A stretch of 64,000 nt of DNA. It comes from Lapidilactobacillus concavus DSM 17758. Its GTDB lineage: Bacteria; Bacillota; Bacilli; Lactobacillales; Lactobacillaceae. Numbering within the stretch: position 1 is the first letter of the stretch; every line of letters starts with the position of its first letter. The notes under the pieces are model-generated. The model did not search any database, was not told the origin of the DNA, and saw only the letters and a list, made by a program, of their open reading frames with translations. The stretch covers positions 18,362 to 82,361 of the forward strand of contig NZ_AZFX01000080.1 of NCBI RefSeq assembly GCF_001435835.1. The letters run 5' to 3'. Below, piece by piece: positions 47,216 to 57,932 of this stretch. Position numbers and translations under genes: made by a program.

Positions 47216-48601
47216 TTAGAAGACGACAACTGGAATCCCTGTCGAAACAAGATCATAGATTTTTGCAACCGTTGCTGGTGGTGTATTGATACAGCCGTGT
47301 GAACCATGTGCCTTATACCAATCGCCACCATATTTAGGTTGCCAAGGGGAATCATGAATACCAACGCCAGTAGTATCGACTGGCATCCAGTAAGAAACTT
47401 TTGTCTCATAGTTAGTGCCATCACCATTATCACCCTTGAGGATGGCGTTACGCTCTTTCTTCCAAATGGACCATACGCCGACTGGGGTGTCATGCCCAGG
47501 TTTACCAGTTACTACATCGGTATCGATCTTAACTTGGCCATTAACATAAACCCACATGTGTTGATTCTGAATGTCGACTTCAATGTAGGTGTTGCCGATA
47601 TCGTTGCCAGTGCCGTAACCGGTCTTGGAATAACCGGTGCCATTAATGGTTGGCTCAAGCGAGAAGTCTTTACCTGCCAAAATTGCTGCGGTCAACTTCG
47701 GCAATTCACTTGAAGTACTAATACTCCAACCATAAATACCAGCGGGAACAGTAACTGTTCCACGTTTAGTTGATTTGAATTGGCGTGATTTATTGTAAGT
47801 CGCGTATTTTGCATTGAGTTGGCTGAGGTAAGCTTTGAGTGCTACTTGGTCGACGGTAATTTCACCATCGTTGTAATTCAACCATTGGTGAATCATTGCC
47901 GGTGTAATTGTTTCAACCTTACCAGCAATGGTATACCGACCGGTAATATGATCTAATTTTTTGATTTTATCGAGTTGAGCAAGGAGTTTTGTATTTGTTT
48001 TCGTCACTGCAGGTTGTTCATAAGTTGTTGAGAGCTGAATTTTACGTTGACCGTTCTCGATGTGTTGCTTAATTGTTTTCGTCACCGCTGACTGATCAAA
48101 AACGTTCCCAACCACTTCTGGTTTAATCTCGTAACTGTCCGCCGTTTTGATGATTTTAGCATCTTCGGAAGTTCGGCGTGCTTTATTCAAGGTGGGTAGG
48201 GTTTGCTCGACGTATTGGTTCAGCTTCTGTTCATTGATGTTGACTAATGATTCTGAGTGAACGGATGCGGCTTGGACCAAATCGGTCAGTGACCAAGAAT
48301 TTTGTTTCTTGAGCAAAGATTTTAAATACTGGCCGGCATTTTGAGAAACACCTAATTGTTTACCAGAAACCTCCACCAGCTGATTTTGCTTGTCATACAA
48401 CTGATAGTTACTTGTTGTAAAATGGGTCTTCAGTTTTTTCTTGGCCTGGGCTGGTGTCAATCGTCCCAACTCGATGCCTTCAATGCGCGTCCCTGGTAAA
48501 AAATGAGACTGATAATAGACACCATGGTAAACGTACAAAGCACCAACTGCTGCAACGACGGTTCCCAAAACGGCAGCCCATACTTTTGTTTTCTTTTTCA
48601 T
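47216..48601 (-). CDS. L,D-transpeptidase (YkuD domain) with peptidoglycan-binding domain
   Basis: 461 residues. An N-terminal membrane anchor (residues ~8-27) puts the enzyme outside the cell. A PG_binding_4 domain spans about 30-240, and the C-terminal YkuD domain ends with the catalytic HGSHGCINTPP near residue 437. It forms or remodels 3-3 type peptidoglycan links, or anchors proteins. The start ATG at 48601 is about 6 bases after AGGTGG. Monocistronic. Confidence 0.93.
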   Translation of the reverse strand: MKKKTKVWAAVLGTVVAAVGALYVYHGVYYQSHFLPGTRIEGIELGRLTPAQAKKKLKTHFTTSNYQLYDKQNQLVEVSGKQLGVSQNAGQYLKSLLKKQNSWSLTDLVQAASVHSESLVNINEQKLNQYVEQTLPTLNKARRTSEDAKIIKTADSYEIKPEVVGNVFDQSAVTKTIKQHIENGQRKIQLSTTYEQPAVTKTNTKLLAQLDKIKKLDHITGRYTIAGKVETITPAMIHQWLNYNDGEITVDQVALKAYLSQLNAKYATYNKSRQFKSTKRGTVTVPAGIYGWSISTSSELPKLTAAILAGKDFSLEPTINGTGYSKTGYGTGNDIGNTYIEVDIQNQHMWVYVNGQVKIDTDVVTGKPGHDTPVGVWSIWKKERNAILKGDNGDGTNYETKVSYWMPVDTTGVGIHDSPWQPKYGGDWYKAHGSHGCINTPPATVAKIYDLVSTGIPVVVF

Positions 48602-48720
48602 TTCAATCCACCTAACCTGTCTGATCACCTTGTGTCTCTATTATATCAATTATCGACGTCGATTGAAACGAACCTGTTTCGTTGTTTCACATCGTGGGCG
48701 GGCAGAATCGAGGCCAATAA

Positions 48721-48746
48721 AAAAGAACGGCAAGCTTGCCGTTCTT
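48721..48746 (-). terminator. ldh terminator
   Basis: AAGAACGGCAAGCTTGCCGTTCTT is a perfect palindrome that, on the minus strand, runs into Ts. Confidence 0.88.
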
Positions 48747-48770
48747 CAATAATTAATGTCAAATATAAAA

Positions 48771-49838
<1,068 letters not shown>

Positions 49839-49915
49839 TCATGAAAAAATAAAGAATTTTTTTTAGTTTTTCGAATCACAAATGCAACTTTACTGTAAAA
49901 CCTGTTCGCAATCGT

Positions 49916-49929
49916 TGAAATCGTTTTCA
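49916..49929. promoter_or_regulatory. cre (CcpA) site upstream of ldh
   Basis: TGAAATCGTTTTCA fits the cre consensus TGNAANCGNWNNCA at every fixed position. It lies about 115 bases upstream of the ldh -10, a position that fits CcpA activation rather than blocking. The rest of the 49752-50147 gap is A/T-rich with nothing else recognised. Confidence 0.7.
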
Positions 49930-50147
49930 TATCTTTGAATAAGTTATTTTAATCGCTGTCTATCGGAAAAGAAATGAAAAGTCGTCGAGATCGAATGAGG
50001 CCATTTGTTTTGAATTCATGTGGGGAATTGTGCGCCAATCATGATAATCAAGTGCGAGGTGTGTTATAATTTGACGCTGAAATGTTGTCGACAAATTCGT
50101 GGCAGCAGTTAAATGGTTTAAAAAGAAATATAAACGAGGGTGTCATT

Positions 50148-50711
50148 TTGAAGATGATTGTTGGGCTGGGCAACCCAGGTAGTAAATATGCCCATACAAA
50201 GCATAATATCGGATTTGATACGATTGATCGATTATCTGAAAATTTGGGGTTACAGATCAACAAAAACGAATTTTCTGCATTAACCGCAACCACGAAGATT
50301 AATGGGGAAAAAGTATTATTGGTTAAGCCACTGACATTTATGAATGATTCCGGACGTGCAGTTGGTGACTTAATGCATTATTATCAATTTAAGCCGGCTG
50401 AGATTGCGATTATTCAAGACGATTTAGATATGCCTGTTGGTAAACTGCGGCTAAGAACGCATGGTGCTTCAGGTGGACACAACGGCATTAAAAGTATTAT
50501 TAAGGCAGTTGGCACTGAAGAATTTAATCGTGTCAAGATAGGCATCCAACATCCGCAACGCTCGAAAGTCGTGGATTGGGTGTTAACGCCGTTCAGCAAG
50601 GATGATCAACCCTTGATCGAGCTCGCGATAGATCATGCGTCGTCAGCTTTAGAAGACTGGCTATCAGAAGATACAGACTTTACAGATTTAATGAATCGCT
50701 ATAATGGCTAA
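50148..50711 (+). CDS. pth: Peptidyl-tRNA hydrolase
   Basis: 187 residues; frees tRNA from peptidyl-tRNA released by stalled ribosomes. It starts KMIVGLGNPGSKYAHTKHNIGF, with the catalytic His in the last part, and has the usual QDDLDMPVGKLRLR and GASGGHNGIKSI motifs. The start is TTG at 50148, about 8 bases after GAGGG; an upstream frame to 50082 has no support. First gene of the long conserved cluster that continues to lysS. Confidence 0.95.
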   Translation: MKMIVGLGNPGSKYAHTKHNIGFDTIDRLSENLGLQINKNEFSALTATTKINGEKVLLVKPLTFMNDSGRAVGDLMHYYQFKPAEIAIIQDDLDMPVGKLRLRTHGASGGHNGIKSIIKAVGTEEFNRVKIGIQHPQRSKVVDWVLTPFSKDDQPLIELAIDHASSALEDWLSEDTDFTDLMNRYNG

Positions 50712-50781
50712 CTTGAGTTTCGATTTTTAGCCTTGAAACAGACGTTGGCACGAATGAACAAGTCATCTGTTGGAGGTTGGC

Positions 50782-53700
50782 ATGGATTTAATTGATTTTT
50801 TTAGTCGGGCAGTTGATTTGCCTGACCTTTTAAAAGCTTGGGATGCACCGAAACGTCGGTTGGTTACTGGCTTGAATGGTTCATCCGAGTCACTTTATCT
50901 GGCTGGTATGGTGCGTCAAACGCAACGACCAGTCCTTTTTGTCGCGGATAACGGCTTTCATGCGAGCCAATTTGTTGATGATTTAAATCATCTCTTGTCG
51001 CCGGAACAAGTCTTTTATTTCCCTGTTGAGGAAGTTGTTGCCGCTCAGGGTGCAACCAGTTCGCCAGAGTCACGCAACTTGCGAATTCAGGCGCTCAACT
51101 TTTTATTGAGTGGTCAACCCGGGGTGGTCGTGACTTCAGTTGCGGGGATGAGTTATCAACTGACTGATGTAGATAAATTTCGTCAGGCTGTCCTAAAAAT
51201 CACGAGTGATGGTGAGTTGAACCTGACCGCACTGCCAAATCAACTGATCGAGATGGGTTACGAACGGCAGAAACTGGTTGCAAAGCCAGGCGAGTTTGCA
51301 ATACGTGGTGATATTGTTGACATCTTCCCACTCAATCTTGAAGACCCCATTCGGATTGAATTATTCGATGATCAAATCGATAGTCTCCGTCGATTTGACT
51401 TGGCAACACAACGGAGCATTGAGAACCTGACAACTTTGACGATTTTACCTGCTCAGGATCGTTTGATTTCGCTTGAAGATCGCCAGCGCGCTGCACAAAA
51501 AATTCAGAAGAGTTTGGCGAAAGAACTCCACAGAATCGAAGCAGTTGAGGCTCGTGATCAAGATCAGCCGGCGACTAAGAAGCGGCGCTCGCAGCCACAG
51601 GAAAAAACGCGATCAGCGGTGATGAAGACTTATTTTCAAAGTGTGATCGACGAATTGTCTGAAGGCATCTTAGGCACTGAACGAAATTTGCTGATAGATT
51701 TCTTTAATGAAAATACCGCAAAGTCAGAGAACGGGGATACTGTCGCAACATCATTGATCAATTATCTTGCATCGGACGGATTCGTTGCCTTCAATGATTA
51801 TGGCCGCTTGCTCGATAAGTCCGATGAGTTGTCAGAGGAATTGGCTGCTTGGCAGACAGATCAACTAGGTCTCGGTCATTTATTGCCAGAGCAGAAAATT
51901 CGTTTAGATTTTCGTGAAGTTCAACGCCGTATTTCTCAGCGTCAATTATATCTTTCTTTATTTCAGCGTGGCTTAGGAAATCTACGCTTCGATCAACTCA
52001 CGAATCTAACCGTACGCACGGTGCAACAATTCTTTAGTCAGATGCCGTTGATCAAGACAGAAATGGATCGCTGGCATAAACAAGATCGAACGGTTTTGTT
52101 GTTGATCCCGGAAGAAGGACGCCGTCAACACCTGCAACAGACGTTCCGCGATTTTGAGGTCAACGTCACCTTGGTTGAACCTAGTGAGATCCAGCCTGAA
52201 CAGCTACAATTGATTGCCGGTAATTTGCATAATGGGTTTGAAATTCCTGAAGCAAAACTGGTCGTGTTGACCGAATGGGAACTCTTCAATCGGGTCAAGA
52301 AAAGTACGCCACCACGCCGCCAAACCATGGCAAACACGGAACGCTTAAGAAGTTACAATGAGCTTAAGCCCGGAGACTATGTGGTCCACGTCAATCACGG
52401 GATCGGTCGTTATGAAGGCATGCAAACCATCGAAGTCGATGGCGTTCATCGTGATTATTTGACGATCACCTATCAAGATGGTGCCCAACTTTTCATTCCC
52501 GTTGACCAGCTCAACTTAATTAGTAAGTATGTTTCCGCTGAAGGTAAGGCACCGCGAATCAATCACCTAGGTGGTAGTGAATGGCAGAAGACTAAGAAAA
52601 AAGTTGCCAGTCGAATTGAAGACATCGCTGATGATTTAATTGAATTGTATGCCAAACGTCAAGCACAAAAGGGTTATGCGTTCAGTCAAGATGATGATTT
52701 ACAACATCAGTTTGAAAGTGAATTTCCATATACCGAGACACCTGACCAATTACGAAGCACAGCCGAGGTTAAGCACGACATGGAAGAGGCCCGGCCAATG
52801 GATCGCCTTTTGGTCGGAGACGTTGGCTTTGGTAAAACTGAAGTGGCGCTTCGTGCTGCTTTCAAAGCAGTAGAGAATAATAAACAAGTTGCCTTTCTAG
52901 TCCCAACAACGATTCTTGCGAAACAACATTATGAAACGATGCAAGATCGTTTCGGTGATTTTCCAATTAAGATTGCCCAAATGTCTCGTTTCCAAACGCC
53001 TGCCGAGAACAAAAAGACAATCGAAGGCTTAAAAAAGGGTCAAATCGACGTTGTGGTTGGGACACATCGACTCTTATCAAAAGATGTCAGCTTTCAAGAT
53101 TTAGGCTTACTGATTGTCGATGAAGAACAGCGCTTCGGTGTGAAACACAAGGAACGGATGAAGCAATTACGCTCTCAAGTCGATGTGTTGACGTTGACGG
53201 CGACACCGATTCCACGAACGCTGCACATGTCGATGATTGGGGTGCGGGATCTATCCGTCATTGAAACGCCACCAACTAATCGTTATCCAATTCAAACCTA
53301 CGTGATGGAACAAAACGCCGGCGCGGTGAAGCAAGCGATTGAGCGTGAAATGGAACGTCATGGTCAAGTTTTCTACTTGCATAATCGAGTGGAAGATATT
53401 GAACGAACGGTCGATCAGTTGCAGGCGTTGGTTCCAGAAGCCACGATCGGTTTTGCTCATGGTCAAATGACGGAAACACAACTTGAAAATGTCATTTATC
53501 GTTTCATCAACGGTGAATTCGATGTCTTGGTGACCACAACTATTATTGAAACTGGTGTGGATATGCCGAATGCTAACACGCTAATCGTTGAGAATGCTGA
53601 TCACTATGGGCTTTCACAGTTGTATCAGTTACGTGGACGTGTTGGCCGTTCAAGCCGAATCGCTTACGCTTATCTGATGTATTCACCAGCCAAGGTATTG

Positions 53701-54411
53701 ACCGAAGTGAGTGAGAAACGATTGCAAGCAATTAAAGACTTCACAGAATTAGGTTCTGGGTTCAAAATTGCCATGCGTGATTTATCAATTCGTGGGGCAG
53801 GCAACTTATTAGGCAAGCAGCAACACGGCTTTATTAACTCAATCGGCTTTGATCTGTATTCGCAGATGTTGAATGATGCCGTGAAAAAGAAGAAGCATGA
53901 AGAAGTTGCCCCAGTTTCAGATGCTGAGTTGAAATTGTCGATTGATGCGTATTTACCGACCGATTATGTTGACGATTCGCGTCAAAAAATCGAAATCTAT
54001 AAACGCATTCGTCAGATCGAAAATATTCCACAACTAGAGGAGATTCAAGCTGACTTGATTGATCGTTTTGGCGACTATCCATATGAAGTTGAGAATCTTT
54101 TGTGGGTTGGCCAATTGAAACTGATTGCTGATCAGATTCAATTGACGTCGATCAAGCAAGATTCACGATCGATCCAAATTATTTTTAGTCGTGAAGGTAC
54201 CGAGGCGCTCAATGGTGAAGATTTATTTTCGGCATTAAGCACCATGAGCTACCGTGCAGATGTTAAGATAGAACAAGAGCAGTATTACGTTGCTTTTCAA
54301 CTACCTCGAAAAGGCGTGACTGATCAGGACTGGATGAAACAACTCATGACTTTCTTGCAGGCCATCGAGAAGCTAGAAACAAATACAAGCAACCCGGTTA
54401 AGGAAAACTAA
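50782..54411 (+). CDS. mfd: Transcription-repair coupling factor
   Basis: 1209 residues. Mfd removes RNA polymerase stalled at DNA damage and recruits UvrA. It has a UvrB-like N-terminal region (to ~300), the polymerase-interaction domain with LKPGDYVVHVNHGIGRYEGM near 530, and the translocase motor with LLVGDVGFGKTEVALRAAF near 675, DEEQRFGV near 780 and the GRVGRSSR region near 950. A Lys/Arg-rich linker (KKRRSQPQEKTR) lies near 275. The ATG at 50782 follows TTGGAGG; the in-frame TTG at 50770 is part of that site. Confidence 0.97.
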   Translation: MDLIDFFSRAVDLPDLLKAWDAPKRRLVTGLNGSSESLYLAGMVRQTQRPVLFVADNGFHASQFVDDLNHLLSPEQVFYFPVEEVVAAQGATSSPESRNLRIQALNFLLSGQPGVVVTSVAGMSYQLTDVDKFRQAVLKITSDGELNLTALPNQLIEMGYERQKLVAKPGEFAIRGDIVDIFPLNLEDPIRIELFDDQIDSLRRFDLATQRSIENLTTLTILPAQDRLISLEDRQRAAQKIQKSLAKELHRIEAVEARDQDQPATKKRRSQPQEKTRSAVMKTYFQSVIDELSEGILGTERNLLIDFFNENTAKSENGDTVATSLINYLASDGFVAFNDYGRLLDKSDELSEELAAWQTDQLGLGHLLPEQKIRLDFREVQRRISQRQLYLSLFQRGLGNLRFDQLTNLTVRTVQQFFSQMPLIKTEMDRWHKQDRTVLLLIPEEGRRQHLQQTFRDFEVNVTLVEPSEIQPEQLQLIAGNLHNGFEIPEAKLVVLTEWELFNRVKKSTPPRRQTMANTERLRSYNELKPGDYVVHVNHGIGRYEGMQTIEVDGVHRDYLTITYQDGAQLFIPVDQLNLISKYVSAEGKAPRINHLGGSEWQKTKKKVASRIEDIADDLIELYAKRQAQKGYAFSQDDDLQHQFESEFPYTETPDQLRSTAEVKHDMEEARPMDRLLVGDVGFGKTEVALRAAFKAVENNKQVAFLVPTTILAKQHYETMQDRFGDFPIKIAQMSRFQTPAENKKTIEGLKKGQIDVVVGTHRLLSKDVSFQDLGLLIVDEEQRFGVKHKERMKQLRSQVDVLTLTATPIPRTLHMSMIGVRDLSVIETPPTNRYPIQTYVMEQNAGAVKQAIEREMERHGQVFYLHNRVEDIERTVDQLQALVPEATIGFAHGQMTETQLENVIYRFINGEFDVLVTTTIIETGVDMPNANTLIVENADHYGLSQLYQLRGRVGRSSRIAYAYLMYSPAKVLTEVSEKRLQAIKDFTELGSGFKIAMRDLSIRGAGNLLGKQQHGFINSIGFDLYSQMLNDAVKKKKHEEVAPVSDAELKLSIDAYLPTDYVDDSRQKIEIYKRIRQIENIPQLEEIQADLIDRFGDYPYEVENLLWVGQLKLIADQIQLTSIKQDSRSIQIIFSREGTEALNGEDLFSALSTMSYRADVKIEQEQYYVAFQLPRKGVTDQDWMKQLMTFLQAIEKLETNTSNPVKEN

Positions 54412-54423
54412 GGAGTGATCTCA

Positions 54424-54681
54424 ATGCGTTTAGATAAATATTTAAAAGTGTCACGCTTGATTAAACGGCGAACAGTCGCAAAAGAAATTGCGGATAAAGG
54501 TCGAATCAGCATCAACGGTAAAGTTGCAAAATCGTCGAGTGAAGTCAAACTTGATGATGAGCTAACCTTGTTGTTCGGCAATAAAACATTAGTCGTCAAA
54601 GTAACGGCAATTAAAGAAACGACTAAGAAAGATGATGCCGAAGAAATGTATGAAGTTGTGAGCGATACCAAGACTGACTAA
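54424..54681 (+). CDS. rqcP: S4-domain protein RqcP (YabO)
   Basis: 85 residues, the RNA-binding S4 domain ([21 protein letters not shown]). RqcP works with RqcH in ribosome quality control, adding Ala tails to stalled chains on the 50S subunit. The ATG at 54424 follows AAGGAG by 8 bases. It lies 12 bases after mfd, as in Bacillus, and next to pth, another enzyme that clears stalled peptides. Confidence 0.92.
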   Translation: MRLDKYLKVSRLIKRRTVAKEIADKGRISINGKVAKSSSEVKLDDELTLLFGNKTLVVKVTAIKETTKKDDAEEMYEVVSDTKTD

Positions 54682-54772
54682 TCAAGATTAGCTTCGCACC
54701 TCGAAATAAATAATTTGAATGTGACAAATTATTTAAAACTTGTCAAAAAACTATTTAATTCATTCTCGGCTA

Positions 54773-54781
54773 TGCTATACT
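54773..54781 (+). promoter_or_regulatory. divIC promoter (extended -10)
   Basis: TGCTATACT ending at 54781 is an extended -10 element about 31 bases before the divIC start. Confidence 0.55.
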
Positions 54782-54812
54782 AATAATTAGCATACAAACG
54801 GGGAGAATGCCT

Positions 54813-55223
54813 ATGCAACAACAAATTCAGTCGAATGGAAAAGTGACCAGTATCGGTAATCGGTTTGCCATTGAAACCGAGCAGCGCCAAGATGATGAAC
54901 GATATCGTAAATATCTGAAACGCGTTCATTATCGACGCCTGTTTGTGTTGCTTCTCATTCTGACAATCATCTTGGTCGGTTTTGGTACTCAAATTGTCCG
55001 CGAATGGCATAACAATGAGCAGATACAGGCTGCGGTTCTGGTTCAAAAACATAAATTAGGGCAAACTCAGCAAAAACATGACGATTTAAAGATTCAAGTG
55101 AATCAATTGAACGAAAAAAACTATTTAGAAAAATTAATTCGGTATAAATATGACTATTCGAAAAAAGGTGAGATTGTTTTTACTTTACCCGAGACGAACC
55201 CCTCGACTAATGCTAAAAACTAG
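54813..55223 (+). CDS. divIC: Cell division protein DivIC/FtsB
   Basis: 136 residues: a cytoplasmic basic N-terminus, one transmembrane helix (residues ~44-65, LFVLLLILTIILVGFGT), then an outside coiled coil (VQKHKLGQTQQKHDDLKIQVNQL) ending EKNYLEKLIRYKYDYSKKGE, typical of this family. It joins FtsL and DivIB in the septal divisome. The ATG at 54813 is 7 bases after GGGGAG; the ATG at 54807 is too close. Confidence 0.92.
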   Translation: MQQQIQSNGKVTSIGNRFAIETEQRQDDERYRKYLKRVHYRRLFVLLLILTIILVGFGTQIVREWHNNEQIQAAVLVQKHKLGQTQQKHDDLKIQVNQLNEKNYLEKLIRYKYDYSKKGEIVFTLPETNPSTNAKN

Positions 55224-55224
55224 C

Positions 55225-55252
55225 TTGAAATCAACTTGTTCGGTGGTATACT
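55225..55252 (+). promoter_or_regulatory. Promoter of the S1-domain protein gene
   Basis: TTGAAA at 55225-55230 and TATACT at 55247-55252, 16 bases apart, with TG before the -10. Confidence 0.6.
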
Positions 55253-55290
55253 AAATTAATAAAGTGCATCCAAGGAGGATTTTTTGTTTT

Positions 55291-55797
55291 ATGGCAGTTG
55301 AGATTGGGTCGAAGGTTACGGGTAAAGTTACAGGAATTACCAACTTCGGGGCATTTGTTGATCTGGGGTCTGGTCAGAGTGGATTAGTTCACATCAGCGA
55401 AATCTCGAATCAATATGTGAAAGACATCCACGATGTCCTTAAAGTTGGCGATACGGTAACAGTTAAAGTTGTTTCAAATCAAAATGGTAAAATTGGATTG
55501 TCGATCAAACAAGCCACTGAACCACAACCAACTGCGGCAGATCACCGAGCTCCTCGCGTGCATCAACAACATGATCATCGAGAGAATAATTATTCGAGCA
55601 ATAATATTAATCATCGTGGTGGCAATAGTCGTGGGTCATCAAACTATGGCTCAAGCCGAAGCAATAATAGCAATGTCGGTCATCAGGACTTTGATGGCAT
55701 GCTCTCAGGATTCCTAAAAGAGAGTGAGGATCGTTTAACCGCGATCAAACGCAATGCGGAAGGTAAACGTGGTGGACGCGGCGGTCGTCGCGGCTAA
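55291..55797 (+). CDS. S1 RNA-binding domain protein (YabR-like)
   Basis: 168 residues. The S1 domain covers residues ~1-75 (GSKVTGKVTGITNFGAFVDLG, SGLVHISEIS, VGDTVTVKVV). The rest is a low-complexity Asn/Ser/Gly/His linker and a basic end, GKRGGRGGRRG. Likely binds RNA or the ribosome. The start ATG at 55291 is 12 bases after AAGGAGG, a rather long spacing. It sits between divIC and tilS as in other Firmicutes. Confidence 0.88.
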   Translation: MAVEIGSKVTGKVTGITNFGAFVDLGSGQSGLVHISEISNQYVKDIHDVLKVGDTVTVKVVSNQNGKIGLSIKQATEPQPTAADHRAPRVHQQHDHRENNYSSNNINHRGGNSRGSSNYGSSRSNNSNVGHQDFDGMLSGFLKESEDRLTAIKRNAEGKRGGRGGRRG

Positions 55798-55911
55798 CGT
55801 TGATTGAGACGTAGACAAGTGAGAGTTGAATCTAATTTTGGGTTCAACTCTTATTTTTTATTAAGTGGCAAATAAGCTGAGTTTAAAGTCAGACAAATTT
55901 GGAGGTTGAAG

Positions 55912-57288
55912 TTGACGTCCTTAGAAGAAAGTTTTAAGACCAATTGGCAGCATTTGGTTGGTCGGCCTGATAATCACTTGAAAGTCGTCCTGGCATTTTC
56001 AGGTGGGGTTGATTCAATGAGCTTACTAGATTTATTGATGCATTTGCCCGAGGAGTTGCGGCCGCAAGTGCAGCTGGCCTATTTTAATCATCAGTTACGA
56101 GACGATAGCCCAATTGAGGAGGCCTTTGTCCAGACGCAGGCCAAGACGTATCAGGTGCCACTCACGGTTGGTCACTGGCAACAACCTGAAATAACCTCTG
56201 AAGCAGCTGCTCGGAAGGCACGCTATCGATTTTTATTCACGGTTGTTGCGGATCAGGAGGCAGATGTCCTGCTAACTGCTCATCATGCAGATGATTTGCT
56301 GGAGACTATCCTCCTCAAATTGATTCGCAGTGGCGCCATTACTGAATTTCCGGGTCTGAAGGCTCAATCGGGTGTTCAGGGATATCAATTGTGGCGCCCG
56401 TTGCTACCATTTGGCAAACAAACGCTGAGAGCATATGCGCAACGGAGACAATTAGGTGCGATTGAAGATTCAACTAATGCGACGGATTTTACACCGCGGA
56501 ATCGACTACGGCATCATCTTATCCCTGAGTTGAAACAGGAAAATCCACAATTGTTAGCACATACCGATCGTTTTGCACGTGAACTAATTTCGATTCAAGA
56601 GTTAGCTAATCAACAGTTGGAGGCTGACTTGGCCCAGTTGATGATTCAACGATTATCGGGTGGTGGCGTCAAAGGCGAGCTTGGCGCGTTACAGCTATCA
56701 ATTGATCATTGGCAGTTGTTGTGGGCGCTATTGTGGCGGCGTTACTTGCCACAATTAGCAAACCCGAATCAACGGCAATTGCAGCAACTATCACAACTCG
56801 CACAAGATCCCCAAGGACATCATCAACTCGACCTTGGAAAGCGTTGGCAATTTCGGCAGCACTATCAACAATTCGAAATCTGCCAACAAGCTCCAATGGA
56901 TGAAACGCCGGCCACAATGGATGAGACAAGTTATCAACTTCCACTGAATCAATGGGTTTTGGCTGATTTTGGCCGGGTGGGTCTCTTCGAACAATGCCCA
57001 GCAACATCTGCTGCGCGAGTTGTTGCGACACTGCGACTACCATTTCTTCCTAATTCTGCAAGATTGCGACACCCACACCCTGGAGATTTGCTGCGTTTGG
57101 CAAATGGTCAGCGGCAGAAATTACGGCGGCGGATGATCAATCAAAAAGTGCCGGTGACGAAACGGAATCGCAGTTGGTTGATTGAAGCAGAGGATCATAT
57201 TCTTTGGGTTGAAAATATCTACATTTATAAATTGTCGAATGTACAAAAAACTGCTAAAATCGTTTATGTATTAGTTGAACATCAATAA
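55912..57288 (+). CDS. tilS: tRNA(Ile)-lysidine synthase
   Basis: 458 residues; adds lysine to C34 of the tRNA-Ile that reads AUA. PP-loop AFSGGVDSMSLL near residue 28, then FNHQLRDDS near 61, TAHHADDLLETILLKL near 124 and a C-terminal TilS domain ending about 60 bases before hpt. The start is TTG at 55912, 6 bases after GGAGG; the TTG at 55906 touches that site. The gene order tilS-hpt-ftsH is conserved. Confidence 0.94.
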   Translation: MTSLEESFKTNWQHLVGRPDNHLKVVLAFSGGVDSMSLLDLLMHLPEELRPQVQLAYFNHQLRDDSPIEEAFVQTQAKTYQVPLTVGHWQQPEITSEAAARKARYRFLFTVVADQEADVLLTAHHADDLLETILLKLIRSGAITEFPGLKAQSGVQGYQLWRPLLPFGKQTLRAYAQRRQLGAIEDSTNATDFTPRNRLRHHLIPELKQENPQLLAHTDRFARELISIQELANQQLEADLAQLMIQRLSGGGVKGELGALQLSIDHWQLLWALLWRRYLPQLANPNQRQLQQLSQLAQDPQGHHQLDLGKRWQFRQHYQQFEICQQAPMDETPATMDETSYQLPLNQWVLADFGRVGLFEQCPATSAARVVATLRLPFLPNSARLRHPHPGDLLRLANGQRQKLRRRMINQKVPVTKRNRSWLIEAEDHILWVENIYIYKLSNVQKTAKIVYVLVEHQ

Positions 57289-57309
57289 TTGCGAATTAAG
57301 GAGATAGAT

Positions 57310-57846
57310 ATGCGCGAAGATATTGAAAAAGTCATCGTTTCGACTGATCAAATACACGAGATTGTTGAGCGATTGGGCAAGCAATTGCACGATGATTATC
57401 GTGATAAAAATCCCATTTTTATTTGTATTCTCAAAGGTGCGGTTATTTTTATGACAGATTTGATTCGAGCTTACGATGATCTATCAGAGATCGAGTTCAT
57501 GGATGTTTCGAGCTACGGCGACGCCTTCGAGTCCAGTGGTGAGGTGCGGATCATTAAAGATCTCGATGTGCCAGTCAACGGTCGTCACATCGTTATCGTT
57601 GAAGATATTATTGACACGGGGAGAACACTGGCGGCGTTGATCAAGTTGCTCGACTCCAGAGGCGCTGCATCGATCAAAATCTGCTCACTGTTGAGTAAAG
57701 AAGCGCATCGCTTGATTAATGTTCATGTTGATTATATTGGTGTAGAGGTCCCAGACGAGTTCTTAGTCGGTTACGGATTAGACTACAAGAATCAGTATCG
57801 TAATTTGCCGTTTATTGGCGTTTTAAAGCCCAAAATTTATGAGTAA
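57310..57846 (+). CDS. hpt: Hypoxanthine-guanine phosphoribosyltransferase
   Basis: 178 residues; salvages hypoxanthine and guanine with PRPP. The PRPP loop is IVIVEDIIDTGRTLAALI near residue 97 and the purine pocket VDYIGVEVPDEFLVGYGLDY near 140. The ATG at 57310 is 6 bases after AAGGAG. In Bacillus Hpt and TilS together also stimulate ftsH transcription; the same order here leaves that possible. Confidence 0.97.
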   Translation: MREDIEKVIVSTDQIHEIVERLGKQLHDDYRDKNPIFICILKGAVIFMTDLIRAYDDLSEIEFMDVSSYGDAFESSGEVRIIKDLDVPVNGRHIVIVEDIIDTGRTLAALIKLLDSRGAASIKICSLLSKEAHRLINVHVDYIGVEVPDEFLVGYGLDYKNQYRNLPFIGVLKPKIYE

Positions 57847-57850
57847 ATGA

Positions 57851-57880
57851 TTGGTCAAAAATGGTCAAATATGATATGAT
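57851..57880 (+). promoter_or_regulatory. ftsH promoter with a CtsR operator
   Basis: GGTCAAA at 57853-57859 and GGTCAAA at 57863-57869 are an exact direct repeat with 3 bases between, the CtsR heptad operator. It overlaps the promoter TTGGTC (57851-57856), 18-base spacer, TATGAT (57875-57880). CtsR would block the -35 and release it on heat stress. Confidence 0.88.
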
Positions 57881-57932
57881 TACAACAATCGATTATCTGT
57901 GAAAATAATTGATTGACTTCAGGAGGTCGTAA

